Made by a program: the position numbers and the translations under genes | DNA from: Sphingomonas bisphenolicum | GTDB taxonomy: Bacteria; Pseudomonadota; Alphaproteobacteria; Sphingomonadales; Sphingomonadaceae | Assembly (NCBI RefSeq): GCF_024349785.1 | Contig: NZ_AP018821.1 | Location: forward strand, 124,001 to 188,000 | DNA: 64,000 nucleotides | Direction of reading: 5' to 3' | Shown: positions 8,509 to 15,885 of the stretch, piece after piece | Numbering within the stretch: the stretch's first letter is position 1 | How the letters are laid out: each line of letters starts with the position of its first letter | The notes under the pieces: model-generated | What the model was told of the DNA's origin: nothing | The model's input: only the letters and a program-made list of their open reading frames with translations | Databases searched by the model: none

Positions 8509-9453
8509 TCAGGATGCTGGCTTCCCGCGTGAAGCTGCCGGTGCAGCGGCGGCGCTCTGGGTGGTCAGGCGCGGACGGGTCATGCCGAGGAACAGGCCCC
8601 CGACAATGGCCAGCGCGGCGATGATCTTCCAAGGCTGGAGCGGCTCGGAAAGATACCAGGCAGATGCTCCGAGGCCGAAGGCGGGCACGAGGAGCGCCAG
8701 TGGTGCAATCCGCGATGCCGGATGCCGGGCCAGCAGCCAGTTCCACACGCTGTAGCCAAACAGGGCATTGGCAAGGGCCTGCCATAAGACGACCATCCAG
8801 CCGCCCCAGCTGGCATGGACAATGCTACGAAGTACCCGGTCGGGGCCGTCGACCAGGAGGGTCGCGGCAACCAGCGGCGGGATCGCGAAAAGGTTGCTCC
8901 AGGCGACGAGCGAGATGGCTCGCGCTGGCCGGGCACGGCGCACGATGATGTTCGCACAGGCCCAGGCGAGCGCAGCCCCAAGGACGCAGGCGATACCGAG
9001 GATGCTGGCGTCGCCGTTCGCAACGTGCCCGCTGATCACAGCAATGCCGAACCCTGAAATGATAAGGCCCAGGACATCGCGTCGGTCGAGGCGCTCGTTT
9101 CCCGCCAGGGCAGCGATGACCGCGGTGAAAAGAGCCTGCATCTGGAGCAAGGTCGAGGCGAGGCCGGGCGAGACATGCCCGTTCATCGCATAGAGCATCA
9201 GCCCAAACTGAAGGGCGCCGCTGAGCAGGCCGTATGAGATGACCGTGAGCGGCCGCACGTCAGGCCAAGGCAGGAAGGGCAGCAGGGGCACCGAGGCAAA
9301 GAAGATGCGCAGCGCCCCAAGGGTTAGCGGGGAAAATTCCGCGAGCCCCTCGTGGATCACCACGAAGTTGGTTCCCCAGACGGCTACGACCAGCAGGGCC
9401 ATGGCCAAGTGTCCGGGGGGCACGCCTGGGCTGGCGGCATGGTGCGAACTCAC
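8509..9453 (-). CDS. EamA-family (DMT) exporter
   Basis: A ten-helix drug/metabolite transporter of the EamA family, about 314 residues. The two EamA repeats are visible (first from ALLVVAVWGTNFVVI, second from GIACVLGAALAWACANIIV). Relatives export amino acids and related small metabolites across the inner membrane. The chosen GTG start at 9453 overlaps the phzF-like stop in a GTGA arrangement, giving coupled translation; an ATG at 9402 is the alternative and would leave the first helix intact. A longer open frame to 10455 only runs through the upstream gene in another frame. It is the last gene of a five-gene operon, so it probably exports the product made by its neighbours. Confidence 0.85.
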   Translation of the reverse strand: MSSHHAASPGVPPGHLAMALLVVAVWGTNFVVIHEGLAEFSPLTLGALRIFFASVPLLPFLPWPDVRPLTVISYGLLSGALQFGLMLYAMNGHVSPGLASTLLQMQALFTAVIAALAGNERLDRRDVLGLIISGFGIAVISGHVANGDASILGIACVLGAALAWACANIIVRRARPARAISLVAWSNLFAIPPLVAATLLVDGPDRVLRSIVHASWGGWMVVLWQALANALFGYSVWNWLLARHPASRIAPLALLVPAFGLGASAWYLSEPLQPWKIIAALAIVGGLFLGMTRPRLTTQSAAAAPAASRGKPAS

Positions 9454-10316
9454 AGGGTCACCGTGCCGCTGAAGACCGGGACGCAGCGTCCGGCGACTGC
9501 GGACCGGATTTCGCCGCCGATTCGCCAGGCCCGCAGGAACAGCATGCTGGGCCGCCCCATCTCGACGCCTTGGACTGCCTGGAGCTCCAGCTTGTCCCCG
9601 CCCCCTAGCGAGAGAAGGAGAGCAGCGAGTGCCGCATTGGCGCTGCCGGTTGCCGGGTCCTCCCAGGTGCCTGCCAATGGCGCGAACATTCGCGCGCGGA
9701 CCATATCCACGCAGCGTTCGTAGGCGAGGATCGAGAGGCGCGTGCTGTCCTCGACCGAGGCAGCTTGCCTGAAGGCAGTGATGTCCGGGGCAAGGTGGAC
9801 AAGACTGCCCTCCGCCAATTCGACGAGCAGGAAGTCGATGCCAACGCTTGCGACCAGCGGCGGGTGGCGCGAGGTGATGATCCGGGCCGGGTCGATCGAC
9901 AGGCACGGCGCCACCAGGGCGGCTGGCAGGTCGGGGGCCGTCGAAAGCGGCTGGGGCGCCTCGATCTCCACTTTCCCATCGGGGCACAGGCTGACCTCGA
10001 CGATCCCAGCCGGAACCTCGAAGCGCAGCCTGGGTCCGCTCGCGAGGCCGAGCGAGGACATGATCCAGGCCGTGCCGACATTGGGATGGCCGGCGAAGGG
10101 CATTTCCGCGGTGCGGTTGAAGATCCGTACGCGTGCGGTGTTCGACGGATCGTCCGGCGGCAGTACGAACGTGGTCTCGCTGTAGTTCATTTCGGCTGCG
10201 AGCGCCTGCATTGTCGTTGCATCTAACCCCTGGGCATCGGGAAAGACCGCCAGCGGATTTCCGCCGAAGCGCCGGTTGGTGAAGACATCGACAGTGAAAT
10301 AGGAATAAGTCGGCAC
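9450..10316 (-). CDS. PhzF-family isomerase/epimerase
   Basis: A 288-residue protein of the PhzF/diaminopimelate-epimerase fold superfamily. Named members isomerise trans-2,3-dihydro-3-hydroxyanthranilate in phenazine synthesis, but most relatives have unknown substrates. Visible hallmarks are the opening FTVDVFTNRRFGGNPLAVF, the catalytic Glu in NYSETTFV (about residue 47), FAGHPNVGTA in the first half, and the mirrored EDPATGSANAALA in the second. A GTG at 10316 is preferred over the TTG at 10334 because GAGGA sits eight bases in front of it. It is fourth in the operon, right after the VOC/SnoaL protein. No other phenazine genes are present, so the substrate is open. Confidence 0.88.
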   Translation of the reverse strand: MPTYSYFTVDVFTNRRFGGNPLAVFPDAQGLDATTMQALAAEMNYSETTFVLPPDDPSNTARVRIFNRTAEMPFAGHPNVGTAWIMSSLGLASGPRLRFEVPAGIVEVSLCPDGKVEIEAPQPLSTAPDLPAALVAPCLSIDPARIITSRHPPLVASVGIDFLLVELAEGSLVHLAPDITAFRQAASVEDSTRLSILAYERCVDMVRARMFAPLAGTWEDPATGSANAALAALLLSLGGGDKLELQAVQGVEMGRPSMLFLRAWRIGGEIRSAVAGRCVPVFSGTVTL

Positions 10317-10327
10317 GGACAGTGTCC

Positions 10328-11158
10328 TCAGCAATCAGGGTCGGAAGGGGAGCCAGGCGCAAGTCGTTCGGCGGCGTGGCCGTAGAGCGCCTCGCCCGCG
10401 GCCTTGCCAGCAGGCCCGAACTGGAAGATCTCGCAGGCCCGCATGACCGAGGCATCGAGCTCAGCTTCGTAGTGGATGACCATTGCCTGTGCGGTCTCGT
10501 CGCAGACCATGCTGATCAGCCGGAAGTGGAGATGGCGGATCCGGTCCAGTGCAGCCTGCCAGTAGGCCCGCATCTCCATCTTTCCCTCGAGCTGGTCCGT
10601 CCCGGCGATCCTCGCGGCCATGGGACTGCGAAAGACCGCATCCTCCGCAAAGCCAGCAAGGACCGCCTCGGCATCACGCCGGTTCCAGGCTTCAATCCAC
10701 TCCTCGCCGTGGCGGACCATCTGCTCGCGCGACAGCATGGCGCGCACCTTCGCAGAGGGGCCTTCGCCCGGCGCATCGTGGCAGCAGACGCAGAGCTTGT
10801 TGCCCTCCGGGTCGCGGAAATAGGCCCCATAGTAGTGGGCGTGGTAGTGGGGGCGCAGGCCAGGAGCGCCCTCGCTGGTGCCGCCCACTTGGAGCGCCAA
10901 GGCAAAGGCCGCATCCACGGTCGGCCGATCCGGGGACAGCAGGGCAACCATGCCGCCATTGGCGGGCGAGGCCGGTCGGCCGTCATAGGGCCTGCCGATG
11001 ATCAGGAGCGGCCTGTCCGTATCAGCGGGCTGCCACGCCGCCCAGCCGACAACCGGATCGGAAAAGCGGGGGCGCCATCCCAGCCGCTCCAGGCTAGGTC
11101 CGTAGAATGCTTCGGCCCGGGCAAGGTCGTTGGCTCCGATATAGATGTGCGAGAGCAT
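10328..11158 (-). CDS. Two-domain protein: VOC (glyoxalase-like) plus SnoaL-like
   Basis: A 276-residue fusion. Residues 1-120 form a VOC/glyoxalase-type fold (MLSHIYIGANDLARAEAFYGP, ending YFRDPEGNKLCVCCH). Residues 140-270 resemble NTF2/SnoaL-like domains (EEWIEAWNRRDAEAVLAGFAEDAVFRSP). VOC proteins handle metal-activated small molecules and SnoaL-like domains often act on hydrophobic rings or as binding pockets, so a small-molecule modification or resistance role is plausible. The ATG at 11158 shares one base with the cupin stop (TGATG), a strong sign of coupled translation; the in-frame start at 11194 would lie well inside the cupin gene. The domain pairing is unusual and no specific reaction can be assigned. 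Confidence 0.8.
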   Translation of the reverse strand: MLSHIYIGANDLARAEAFYGPSLERLGWRPRFSDPVVGWAAWQPADTDRPLLIIGRPYDGRPASPANGGMVALLSPDRPTVDAAFALALQVGGTSEGAPGLRPHYHAHYYGAYFRDPEGNKLCVCCHDAPGEGPSAKVRAMLSREQMVRHGEEWIEAWNRRDAEAVLAGFAEDAVFRSPMAARIAGTDQLEGKMEMRAYWQAALDRIRHLHFRLISMVCDETAQAMVIHYEAELDASVMRACEIFQFGPAGKAAGEALYGHAAERLAPGSPSDPDC

Positions 11159-11646
11159 CAGTAGGGCGTCCCGTCCTTGTGGAGGAACCGCCATCCGCCC
11201 TCGGTCCAGGTGGCTTCGAGGTCATCCTCCGGATAGGAGCCGCCATCCTCGGGATTGCGGTCACCGATCTCGAGGTAGAGGACGTCCTCGCCAGACCGAT
11301 TGACAAGCTGGTGCGCACATCCGCCGGGCGCGAACCCGGCGCACATGCCGGGCTGGAGCACGAATTCCCCATCGTCGGTTCGCAGCGTTGGCGTCCCGCT
11401 CAGGACGTAGATGAATTCCTGCTGGTGGCTGTGCCTGTGCAGCAGGGCCGATTCCCCTCCGGGCCGCAGGGTGGTGAGATTGACGCCGAACCGGGTAAGG
11501 CCGAAGGCATCCCCCAACTGCCGCTTCACGCGGCCCTTCATCCGGGTGGCAAAGGGCTCCGGATAGTTGCTGGGCTTGGCGCGTGGAGGGACGTCGAGGG
11601 CAACCATCGGCTGCCAGTCGGTGCTGTCGTCATGACCAGGGGGCAT
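11158..11646 (-). CDS. Cupin-domain protein
   Basis: A 162-residue single-domain cupin. The two cupin motifs are present: HRHSHQQEFIYVLSGTPTLR with the metal-binding His and Glu residues, and PGMCAGFAPGGCAHQLVNRS with the second His. The end WRFLHKDGTPY is typical of a widespread uncharacterised proteobacterial cupin subfamily. It is second in the operon and overlaps the hydrolase 3' end by 17 bases. The start at 11646 is preceded by AGGGA; a later ATG at 11607 is possible. Likely a metal-dependent enzyme or binding protein acting on the same small molecule as its neighbours. Confidence 0.85.
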   Translation of the reverse strand: MPPGHDDSTDWQPMVALDVPPRAKPSNYPEPFATRMKGRVKRQLGDAFGLTRFGVNLTTLRPGGESALLHRHSHQQEFIYVLSGTPTLRTDDGEFVLQPGMCAGFAPGGCAHQLVNRSGEDVLYLEIGDRNPEDGGSYPEDDLEATWTEGGWRFLHKDGTPY

Positions 11647-12643
11647 GGGTGTTTCCCTTCGTGAGGGAATGCCCCGTCACAGGGCGGATGATGCCAATGT
11701 CCCAGCATCGGCCACCGCTCTCGAGCCAGCGCGCGCTGGAGAGCCAGAAGGTGTCGCGATGGCGGCTGTGGAACAGGTCGAAATGGCCGACGTGCTCGCA
11801 CCCGATGTCAGCAGGCTCAATCACGGCCAGCGACCGGCGTGCTCCAGCGTAGTAGGACAATCCGCGCTCGATCGCCGCTGGCGTCCCAAAGGGATCGTCG
11901 CTTGTGGTGACGGCGAGTAGCGGCCCCTGGAAGGCCGCAAGCCGGCGGATAATCTCAGCCCGCTCCGCCCGGGGCAGGCTTCTTTCCATTCGCGCCCGGC
12001 GGAAGGCCCATTCGAATGCCACCCCGGCCGGCAGGTCCTCCAGCCAGCCGATCCGGCGCCCAGGAAAGTAACCGAGCAGCGCAGTGATGGCCGGCATGGC
12101 GACATGCCACTTGAGGCAATGGCTGAGCCGCGCCCAGCGGGCATAGTCGCGCCAGTAGGCAAATTGCGCGCCGACCGTAAGCATGGCTGCGCAGCGATCC
12201 ATGCGCGGGGCAAGCCCCGGAATGAAGCCGCCGATGCTGTGGCCGACGACCATGATCGGACGGCCTTGCGCGAGCCGTTCCGCTTCATCGAGGATTGCGG
12301 CGAAATCGAGCGTCCCCCAGTCGCTCCCGCGATAGCCACATCCCCGCAAGGCTGCCGGCCGGGAGCCGCCAATCCCGCGATAGTCATAGGTGATGACGTC
12401 GTGGCCGCGACTGGCAAGGAATGCCGCATAGCGATGGTAGTAGCGGGCAAGGACGCCGGTTGCGGGGTTGATGACCACGACGCTGCGCACAGGGCCACCG
12501 CGCCAAAGCTGCGCTGCCAGCACAACGCCATCGTCACAGAGAACCTGAAGCGCTTGCGCCGTGCTCGCGACGACATCGGCCGGCTCGCCCCTCATACCGT
12601 CGATCGCAAAGGCAGGTTGCACGTCGCCTCCAAATTGAATCAT
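11630..12643 (-). CDS. Alpha/beta hydrolase, first gene of the efflux operon
   Basis: A 337-residue serine hydrolase of the alpha/beta fold. The nucleophile elbow reads GHSIGG, an oxyanion-type segment lies upstream (VVVINPATGVLARYYHRYA), an acid residue is likely in TTSDDPFGT, and a His in EHVGHFDLF completes the triad. Related proteins are annotated as predicted hydrolases of unknown substrate. The start at 12643 (MIQFGGDVQPAFAIDGM) is chosen because it falls 13 bases behind a TACAAT box; the ATG at 12595 is an alternative, and the frame from 12766 would cover the divergent promoter. It leads the operon hydrolase-cupin-VOC/SnoaL-PhzF-EamA. Confidence 0.82.
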   Translation of the reverse strand: MIQFGGDVQPAFAIDGMRGEPADVVASTAQALQVLCDDGVVLAAQLWRGGPVRSVVVINPATGVLARYYHRYAAFLASRGHDVITYDYRGIGGSRPAALRGCGYRGSDWGTLDFAAILDEAERLAQGRPIMVVGHSIGGFIPGLAPRMDRCAAMLTVGAQFAYWRDYARWARLSHCLKWHVAMPAITALLGYFPGRRIGWLEDLPAGVAFEWAFRRARMERSLPRAERAEIIRRLAAFQGPLLAVTTSDDPFGTPAAIERGLSYYAGARRSLAVIEPADIGCEHVGHFDLFHSRHRDTFWLSSARWLESGGRCWDIGIIRPVTGHSLTKGNTHAPWS

Positions 12644-12706
12644 GGACTCGGCGATTATTGTATCTATTGAACTCTCAATTGCCAGCGTTTGTTCACGAGG
12701 TGGCCG
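12644..12706. promoter_or_regulatory. Divergent promoter region with palindrome
   Basis: Sixty-three bases separate the hydrolase operon (left) from the membrane protein (right). On the minus strand TACAAT (12657-12662) lies 13 bases before the hydrolase start, suggesting a nearly leaderless message. A palindrome ATTGA-N4-TCAAT (12666-12679) sits just upstream and could be an operator serving both directions. The same TACAAT-N13-start layout occurs at the nearby MocR-type gene. Confidence 0.45.
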
Positions 12707-13201
12707 ATGGGCCGAAGGCAGAGAGAAAATGGCCCCCCTCAAGCTGGGCCCACGACGCAAGACCATCGGGCCGCGTTGATCGTGGGCCTAGGCGTGGCGG
12801 CGGTTGCGATCGGATGCGCGCGCCTCGCCAATGTGCATTGGGCGGCTTGGCAATGGGCGCTGGTGCTATTCGTCGCGTTCGACTTGGGCGGCGGCATAGT
12901 TTCGACCTGCCTGCCAGCGACATTGCGCGCCGTCAGGCCGCAGGGCGATCCTTTGCGACCTTTGTACAATGCGGCTCTTCACATCCACCCGCTCCTTCTG
13001 ACGTTGGTCATTCCAGGCCAGGACTGGGCTGCGATGTTCCTGCTCCACGGCGCCGGGGCAGCGGGCGTCGCGGCGGCTGGGCTTATGTCTATTCGCCATC
13101 GTGCAGGCCTCGCCTTGGCGTGGTGTGCCGGAGCGATTGCGCTTATCAATTCCGTTGGGATCGCACCTGGCCTTGCCTGGCTGGCACCGACCTATTGCTG
13201 A
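12707..13201 (+). CDS. Small integral membrane protein, function unknown
   Basis: A 164-residue protein with four likely membrane helices (AALIVGLGVAAVAIGCA, WALVLFVAFDLGGGIV, HIHPLLLTLVI plus WAAMFLLHGAGAAGVAAAGLM, and LALAWCAGAIALINSVGI). No catalytic motif and no family I recognise with confidence. The ATG at 12707 has GAGG six bases before it, which decides the start over the TTG at 12689. It is transcribed away from the hydrolase operon from a shared 63-base region, so it may be co-regulated with it. Confidence 0.7.
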   Translation: MGRRQRENGPPQAGPTTQDHRAALIVGLGVAAVAIGCARLANVHWAAWQWALVLFVAFDLGGGIVSTCLPATLRAVRPQGDPLRPLYNAALHIHPLLLTLVIPGQDWAAMFLLHGAGAAGVAAAGLMSIRHRAGLALAWCAGAIALINSVGIAPGLAWLAPTYC

Positions 13202-13323
13202 AGCTGGTCGGCTCGTTTGCGGTCTTGGCGCCGTGGGAGCAGCAGCCGTGACCTGCAAAGGCCCGCGCCATCGGCAGTGGCTGCATTCCGATACCCTTTC
13301 CTTGCTGACCGGGAGCATTGCGC

Positions 13324-13857
13324 ATGCTGACCAATTCGTTGGATGACGAATTCATGCGAAGGGCCATAAGCCTGTCGCAACAAGCCATGGCGACCGGGTC
13401 AGGCCCGCCATTTGGCGCAGTTATCGTTCGCGGCGGTGGGATCGTCGCTGAGGGGCTTAACTGCGTCCATGCCAATCATGATCCGACCGCCCATGCCGAG
13501 ATCGTGGCGATCAGGAAAGCCTGCGAGCGCCTCTCCAGCCCGTTCCTCGAGGATTGCGTAATCTATTCGAGTTCCGAGCCCTGTCCCATGTGCCTGTCGG
13601 CAATTCATTGGTCGAGGATCTCGGCGATCTACTTTGCGACGGATCGCGAGGCCGCCGCCCTGGCCGGCTTCGACGACGCCTTGCTCTATGCCGAGTTGCA
13701 GAGGCCGGTAGCCTTGCGCCAGATTCCCATGGTTCAGGTGCTGCCCGGTGAAGGCCAGCGCACGTTCGACCTTTGGGCCGAGAATGGACATGTGGCGATG
13801 CAAACACGGCTGGAGAAGAATGGGCGAAGCGAGAAGCCTGCCCCACAGCGCTGCTAG
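13324..13857 (+). CDS. Nucleoside/guanine deaminase (CDA-type zinc enzyme)
   Basis: A 177-residue member of the cytidine-deaminase fold. Zinc ligands and the catalytic Glu are visible: HAE at residues 57-59 in TAHAEIVAIRKAC, and PCPMC with Cys87 and Cys90. Length and the motif FGAVIVRGGGIVAEG resemble guanine deaminases of the GuaD/YkoA type rather than tRNA adenosine deaminase, but the substrate is not certain. The ATG at 13324 has GGGAG eight bases upstream; an in-frame TTG at 13318 is unlikely. The 3' end overlaps the convergent MocR-type gene by four bases. Confidence 0.85.
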   Translation: MLTNSLDDEFMRRAISLSQQAMATGSGPPFGAVIVRGGGIVAEGLNCVHANHDPTAHAEIVAIRKACERLSSPFLEDCVIYSSSEPCPMCLSAIHWSRISAIYFATDREAAALAGFDDALLYAELQRPVALRQIPMVQVLPGEGQRTFDLWAENGHVAMQTRLEKNGRSEKPAPQRC

Positions 13858-15224
13858 ACGATCATTTCTTCTGGTTCGTCGCGAAGCGCCGCGACCACGC
13901 GAAGCGCGCGTTCGAGGTCGTCCCGGCTGGTCGTCGCCATGATCGAGAGCCTGACCCCACCCGCGCATTCGCCGCCAACGAACGACGAGTCGGGCGGCGT
14001 AAGGCGAACCCCCTGCTCGCTTGCGCGTCGCGCCAGCCTTTCGGCGCGAATGGCTGGCATAGGCAGCCAGAGATGGGGAGCACCCTCCGGCATTGGAACG
14101 GCATCAAGGCCCAGTATGCGCTGGGCCAGCGCGATCCGCGCCTTGGCTTCCTTGCGCAGGATGGAGGCTACGATCGGATCCGCTCCCAATTCGATCAACC
14201 CGCAACCCATTTCGACACCGTAGGGCGGTGCCCCCCAGACCTGCGCTCGCAGGGCGCGCATGATCGCGGAACGCCTGGCTTGCGGCGGCGCAATCAAGCC
14301 GACCCGCAAGAGAGGCGTCAGGCACTTTGACAGGCCGTTGAGATAATAGGTTCGCTCAGGTGCCAGGTCCTTGAATGTCGGTGCGTTTCGGGTCGAGTAG
14401 ACAGAATAGATGTCGTCCTCGACGATCCATGCGTCGTGCTTCTCGATGACGGCAAGGAGATCGCGGCGGCGCTCCTCGCCGGTCTCGAAGCCGATCGGAT
14501 TGTGACTGACAGGCGTCAGGTAGACGGTCTTGGCCTGGGTGGCGACGAGGACCCGGTCAAGATCGCCGGGCTCCATACCTTCGCCGTCATGTCGGACTGG
14601 GACCATCTGCATGCCTAGGGAACGCGCGGCGGCGATCGCGCCGGGATAGGTTGCACCTTCGGTGGCTATCACCGGCGATGCCCCAAGCCGGTCCTGGAAG
14701 GCCAGATGGACGCCATGCTGGACACCGATGGTGAGGATCACGTCGTCTTCGGCGAGTCGCAGCCGGGTGCGCGCGAGCCAGTCGACCAGGACGCGTCGCT
14801 GGGCCGGCGTTCCGCGTTGATCGGCATAGCCGCCATGCGGCAAGGCGAGGCAGGCGCGCATGGCCCGGTCGGCGGCGGCCTTGAACATGTCCTCGGGAAT
14901 AACCTGCGGAGGGCCGTTGATGGAAAGATCGACGGTGCCGCCATCGACCGGCGCGATGCGAACATCGTTGACGAATGTGCCGCGGCCGACTTCCCCGCGC
15001 AGGATGCCACGCGATCCGAGAAGGTCGAGTGCCTTGGTGACCGTGCCAATGGCAACCCCGGCCTGTCGTGCGAGGACGCGGTGCGTGGGCAGCCTGTCGC
15101 CCGGCCGGTAGCGGCGCTCGCCAATGAGCTGCTCGACCGCAACGGCCAGTCGCTCATGCAGCGGACCGTCCGTCTCGGGCAATTCGATCTTTTCGTCTGG
15201 GACGGTATCCAAGGCTACTCGCAA
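13854..15224 (-). CDS. MocR-family regulator (GntR helix-turn-helix plus aminotransferase-like domain)
   Basis: A 456-residue MocR-type transcription factor. Residues 20-90 are a GntR-like winged helix (ERRYRPGDRLPTHRVLARQAGVAIGTVTKAL). Residues 110-450 are a class I aminotransferase-like fold with a PLP-binding Lys in NGLSKCLTPLLRVG and the Asp/Tyr-containing WIVEDDIYSVYS segment. Such proteins use PLP with an amino compound as signal. The start is a TTG at 15224 with no ribosome site; TACAAT lies 13 bases before it, so the message may be leaderless. A perfect palindrome covers that box. It probably controls itself and, by proximity, the PhzF/EamA operon or the deaminase. Confidence 0.88.
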   Translation of the reverse strand: MRVALDTVPDEKIELPETDGPLHERLAVAVEQLIGERRYRPGDRLPTHRVLARQAGVAIGTVTKALDLLGSRGILRGEVGRGTFVNDVRIAPVDGGTVDLSINGPPQVIPEDMFKAAADRAMRACLALPHGGYADQRGTPAQRRVLVDWLARTRLRLAEDDVILTIGVQHGVHLAFQDRLGASPVIATEGATYPGAIAAARSLGMQMVPVRHDGEGMEPGDLDRVLVATQAKTVYLTPVSHNPIGFETGEERRRDLLAVIEKHDAWIVEDDIYSVYSTRNAPTFKDLAPERTYYLNGLSKCLTPLLRVGLIAPPQARRSAIMRALRAQVWGAPPYGVEMGCGLIELGADPIVASILRKEAKARIALAQRILGLDAVPMPEGAPHLWLPMPAIRAERLARRASEQGVRLTPPDSSFVGGECAGGVRLSIMATTSRDDLERALRVVAALRDEPEEMIV

Positions 15225-15243
15225 TACAATTTTGTGAATTGTA
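15225..15243 (-). promoter_or_regulatory. Palindromic operator over the -10 box of the MocR-type gene
   Basis: TACAATT-N5-AATTGTA is a perfect 7-base inverted repeat abutting the TTG start. The minus-strand TACAAT (15238-15243) inside it looks like a -10 box. A regulator binding here would block its own promoter, so autoregulation is the simplest reading. No convincing -35 box was found. Confidence 0.55.
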
Positions 15244-15335
15244 CTATATCGCAGGGATTAGCAGCATAGCCCAGCAGAAAATGGCCCCCGGGTCGGCGGA
15301 ATGCCTTCCTGGCGAAGGGACCTGTCGAGGGCGCG

Positions 15336-15600
15336 TCAGCGCTCGCTCCCCTGGCGCTTGATCTCGTCGATGAGCGCCAGGGCATGGCCGCTGAGGTCGG
15401 CGAAGCGTCTGGCGCAGAGCAACAGGCGGCGGTGGGCCCAGCGATCAGAGAGTGGCACGACGCAGAGAGCATCCGAGCCGAGGCGCTCGGCGGCGCGCAA
15501 GGGAAGGATGCCCATGCCGATCCCGGCTTCCACGAGGCGGGCCACCGTCTCGAAGCTGCGCAGGCGCACGCGGTAGTTGATCCGGCGTCCGAGCCTTGAC
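15336..15600 (-). pseudogene. LysR-family regulator remnant (C-terminal effector-domain end)
   Basis: The last 85 residues of this minus-strand frame are a clear LysR substrate-domain end: RLGRRINYRVRLRSFETVARLVEAGIG, then GILPLRAAERLG and WAHRRLLLCARRFADL. Upstream of about 15600 the frame loses similarity, and no winged-helix N-terminus can be found in any frame before rpoH. A neighbouring frame (HDIGLPSLAKSGSTN with WLV) could be a little more of the same domain after a one-base shift near 15595. The gene is therefore a truncated, non-functional fragment. The longer open frame reaching 16052 is only an artefact running through rpoH on the other strand. Confidence 0.7.
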
Positions 15601-15703
15601 GAGCCACGAGTTCGTCGAGCCCGATTTCGCCAGCGACGGCAAGCCGATATCGTGTGCATGGCGAAGAGTTGAACCCCACCAGCTGCGCTGCCGCATCCGG
15701 ATG

Positions 15704-15729
15704 GGAACCTGCGGCGCTGGTTTTGCGTC
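15704..15729 (+). promoter_or_regulatory. Candidate EcfG-type (general stress) promoter before rpoH
   Basis: GGAAC (15704-15708), a 17-base spacer, then CGTC (15726-15729). The alphaproteobacterial general-stress sigma EcfG recognises GGAAC-N16/17-CGTT, so this differs at one base. It lies about 157 bases before the rpoH start in an otherwise gene-free stretch (15601-15885), leaving a long leader. Pattern match only. Confidence 0.4.
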
Positions 15730-15885
15730 ATTAGGATATTCAAAACGCTTTGAAGTGATTTTATACTGGTTAAGCCGAGGCAGAGCCTGGCCGCGTCGCG
15801 ACAGCTGCGGGCCCTGGACACAGGACCCACGCAGACTGGCCGGCGGCAAGGTTCGCCCGCCAAACAGGTAATTGCGTGAAGAGCC

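Noticed and set aside
9450..10316. Phenazine biosynthesis cluster from the PhzF-like gene
   Set aside because: No phzA/B/D/E/G-like partners in the window; the PhzF family is broad.
9454..10455. Long N-terminal extension of the EamA frame
   Set aside because: This part is the PhzF-like gene read in another frame; helices and family similarity begin only near 9402.
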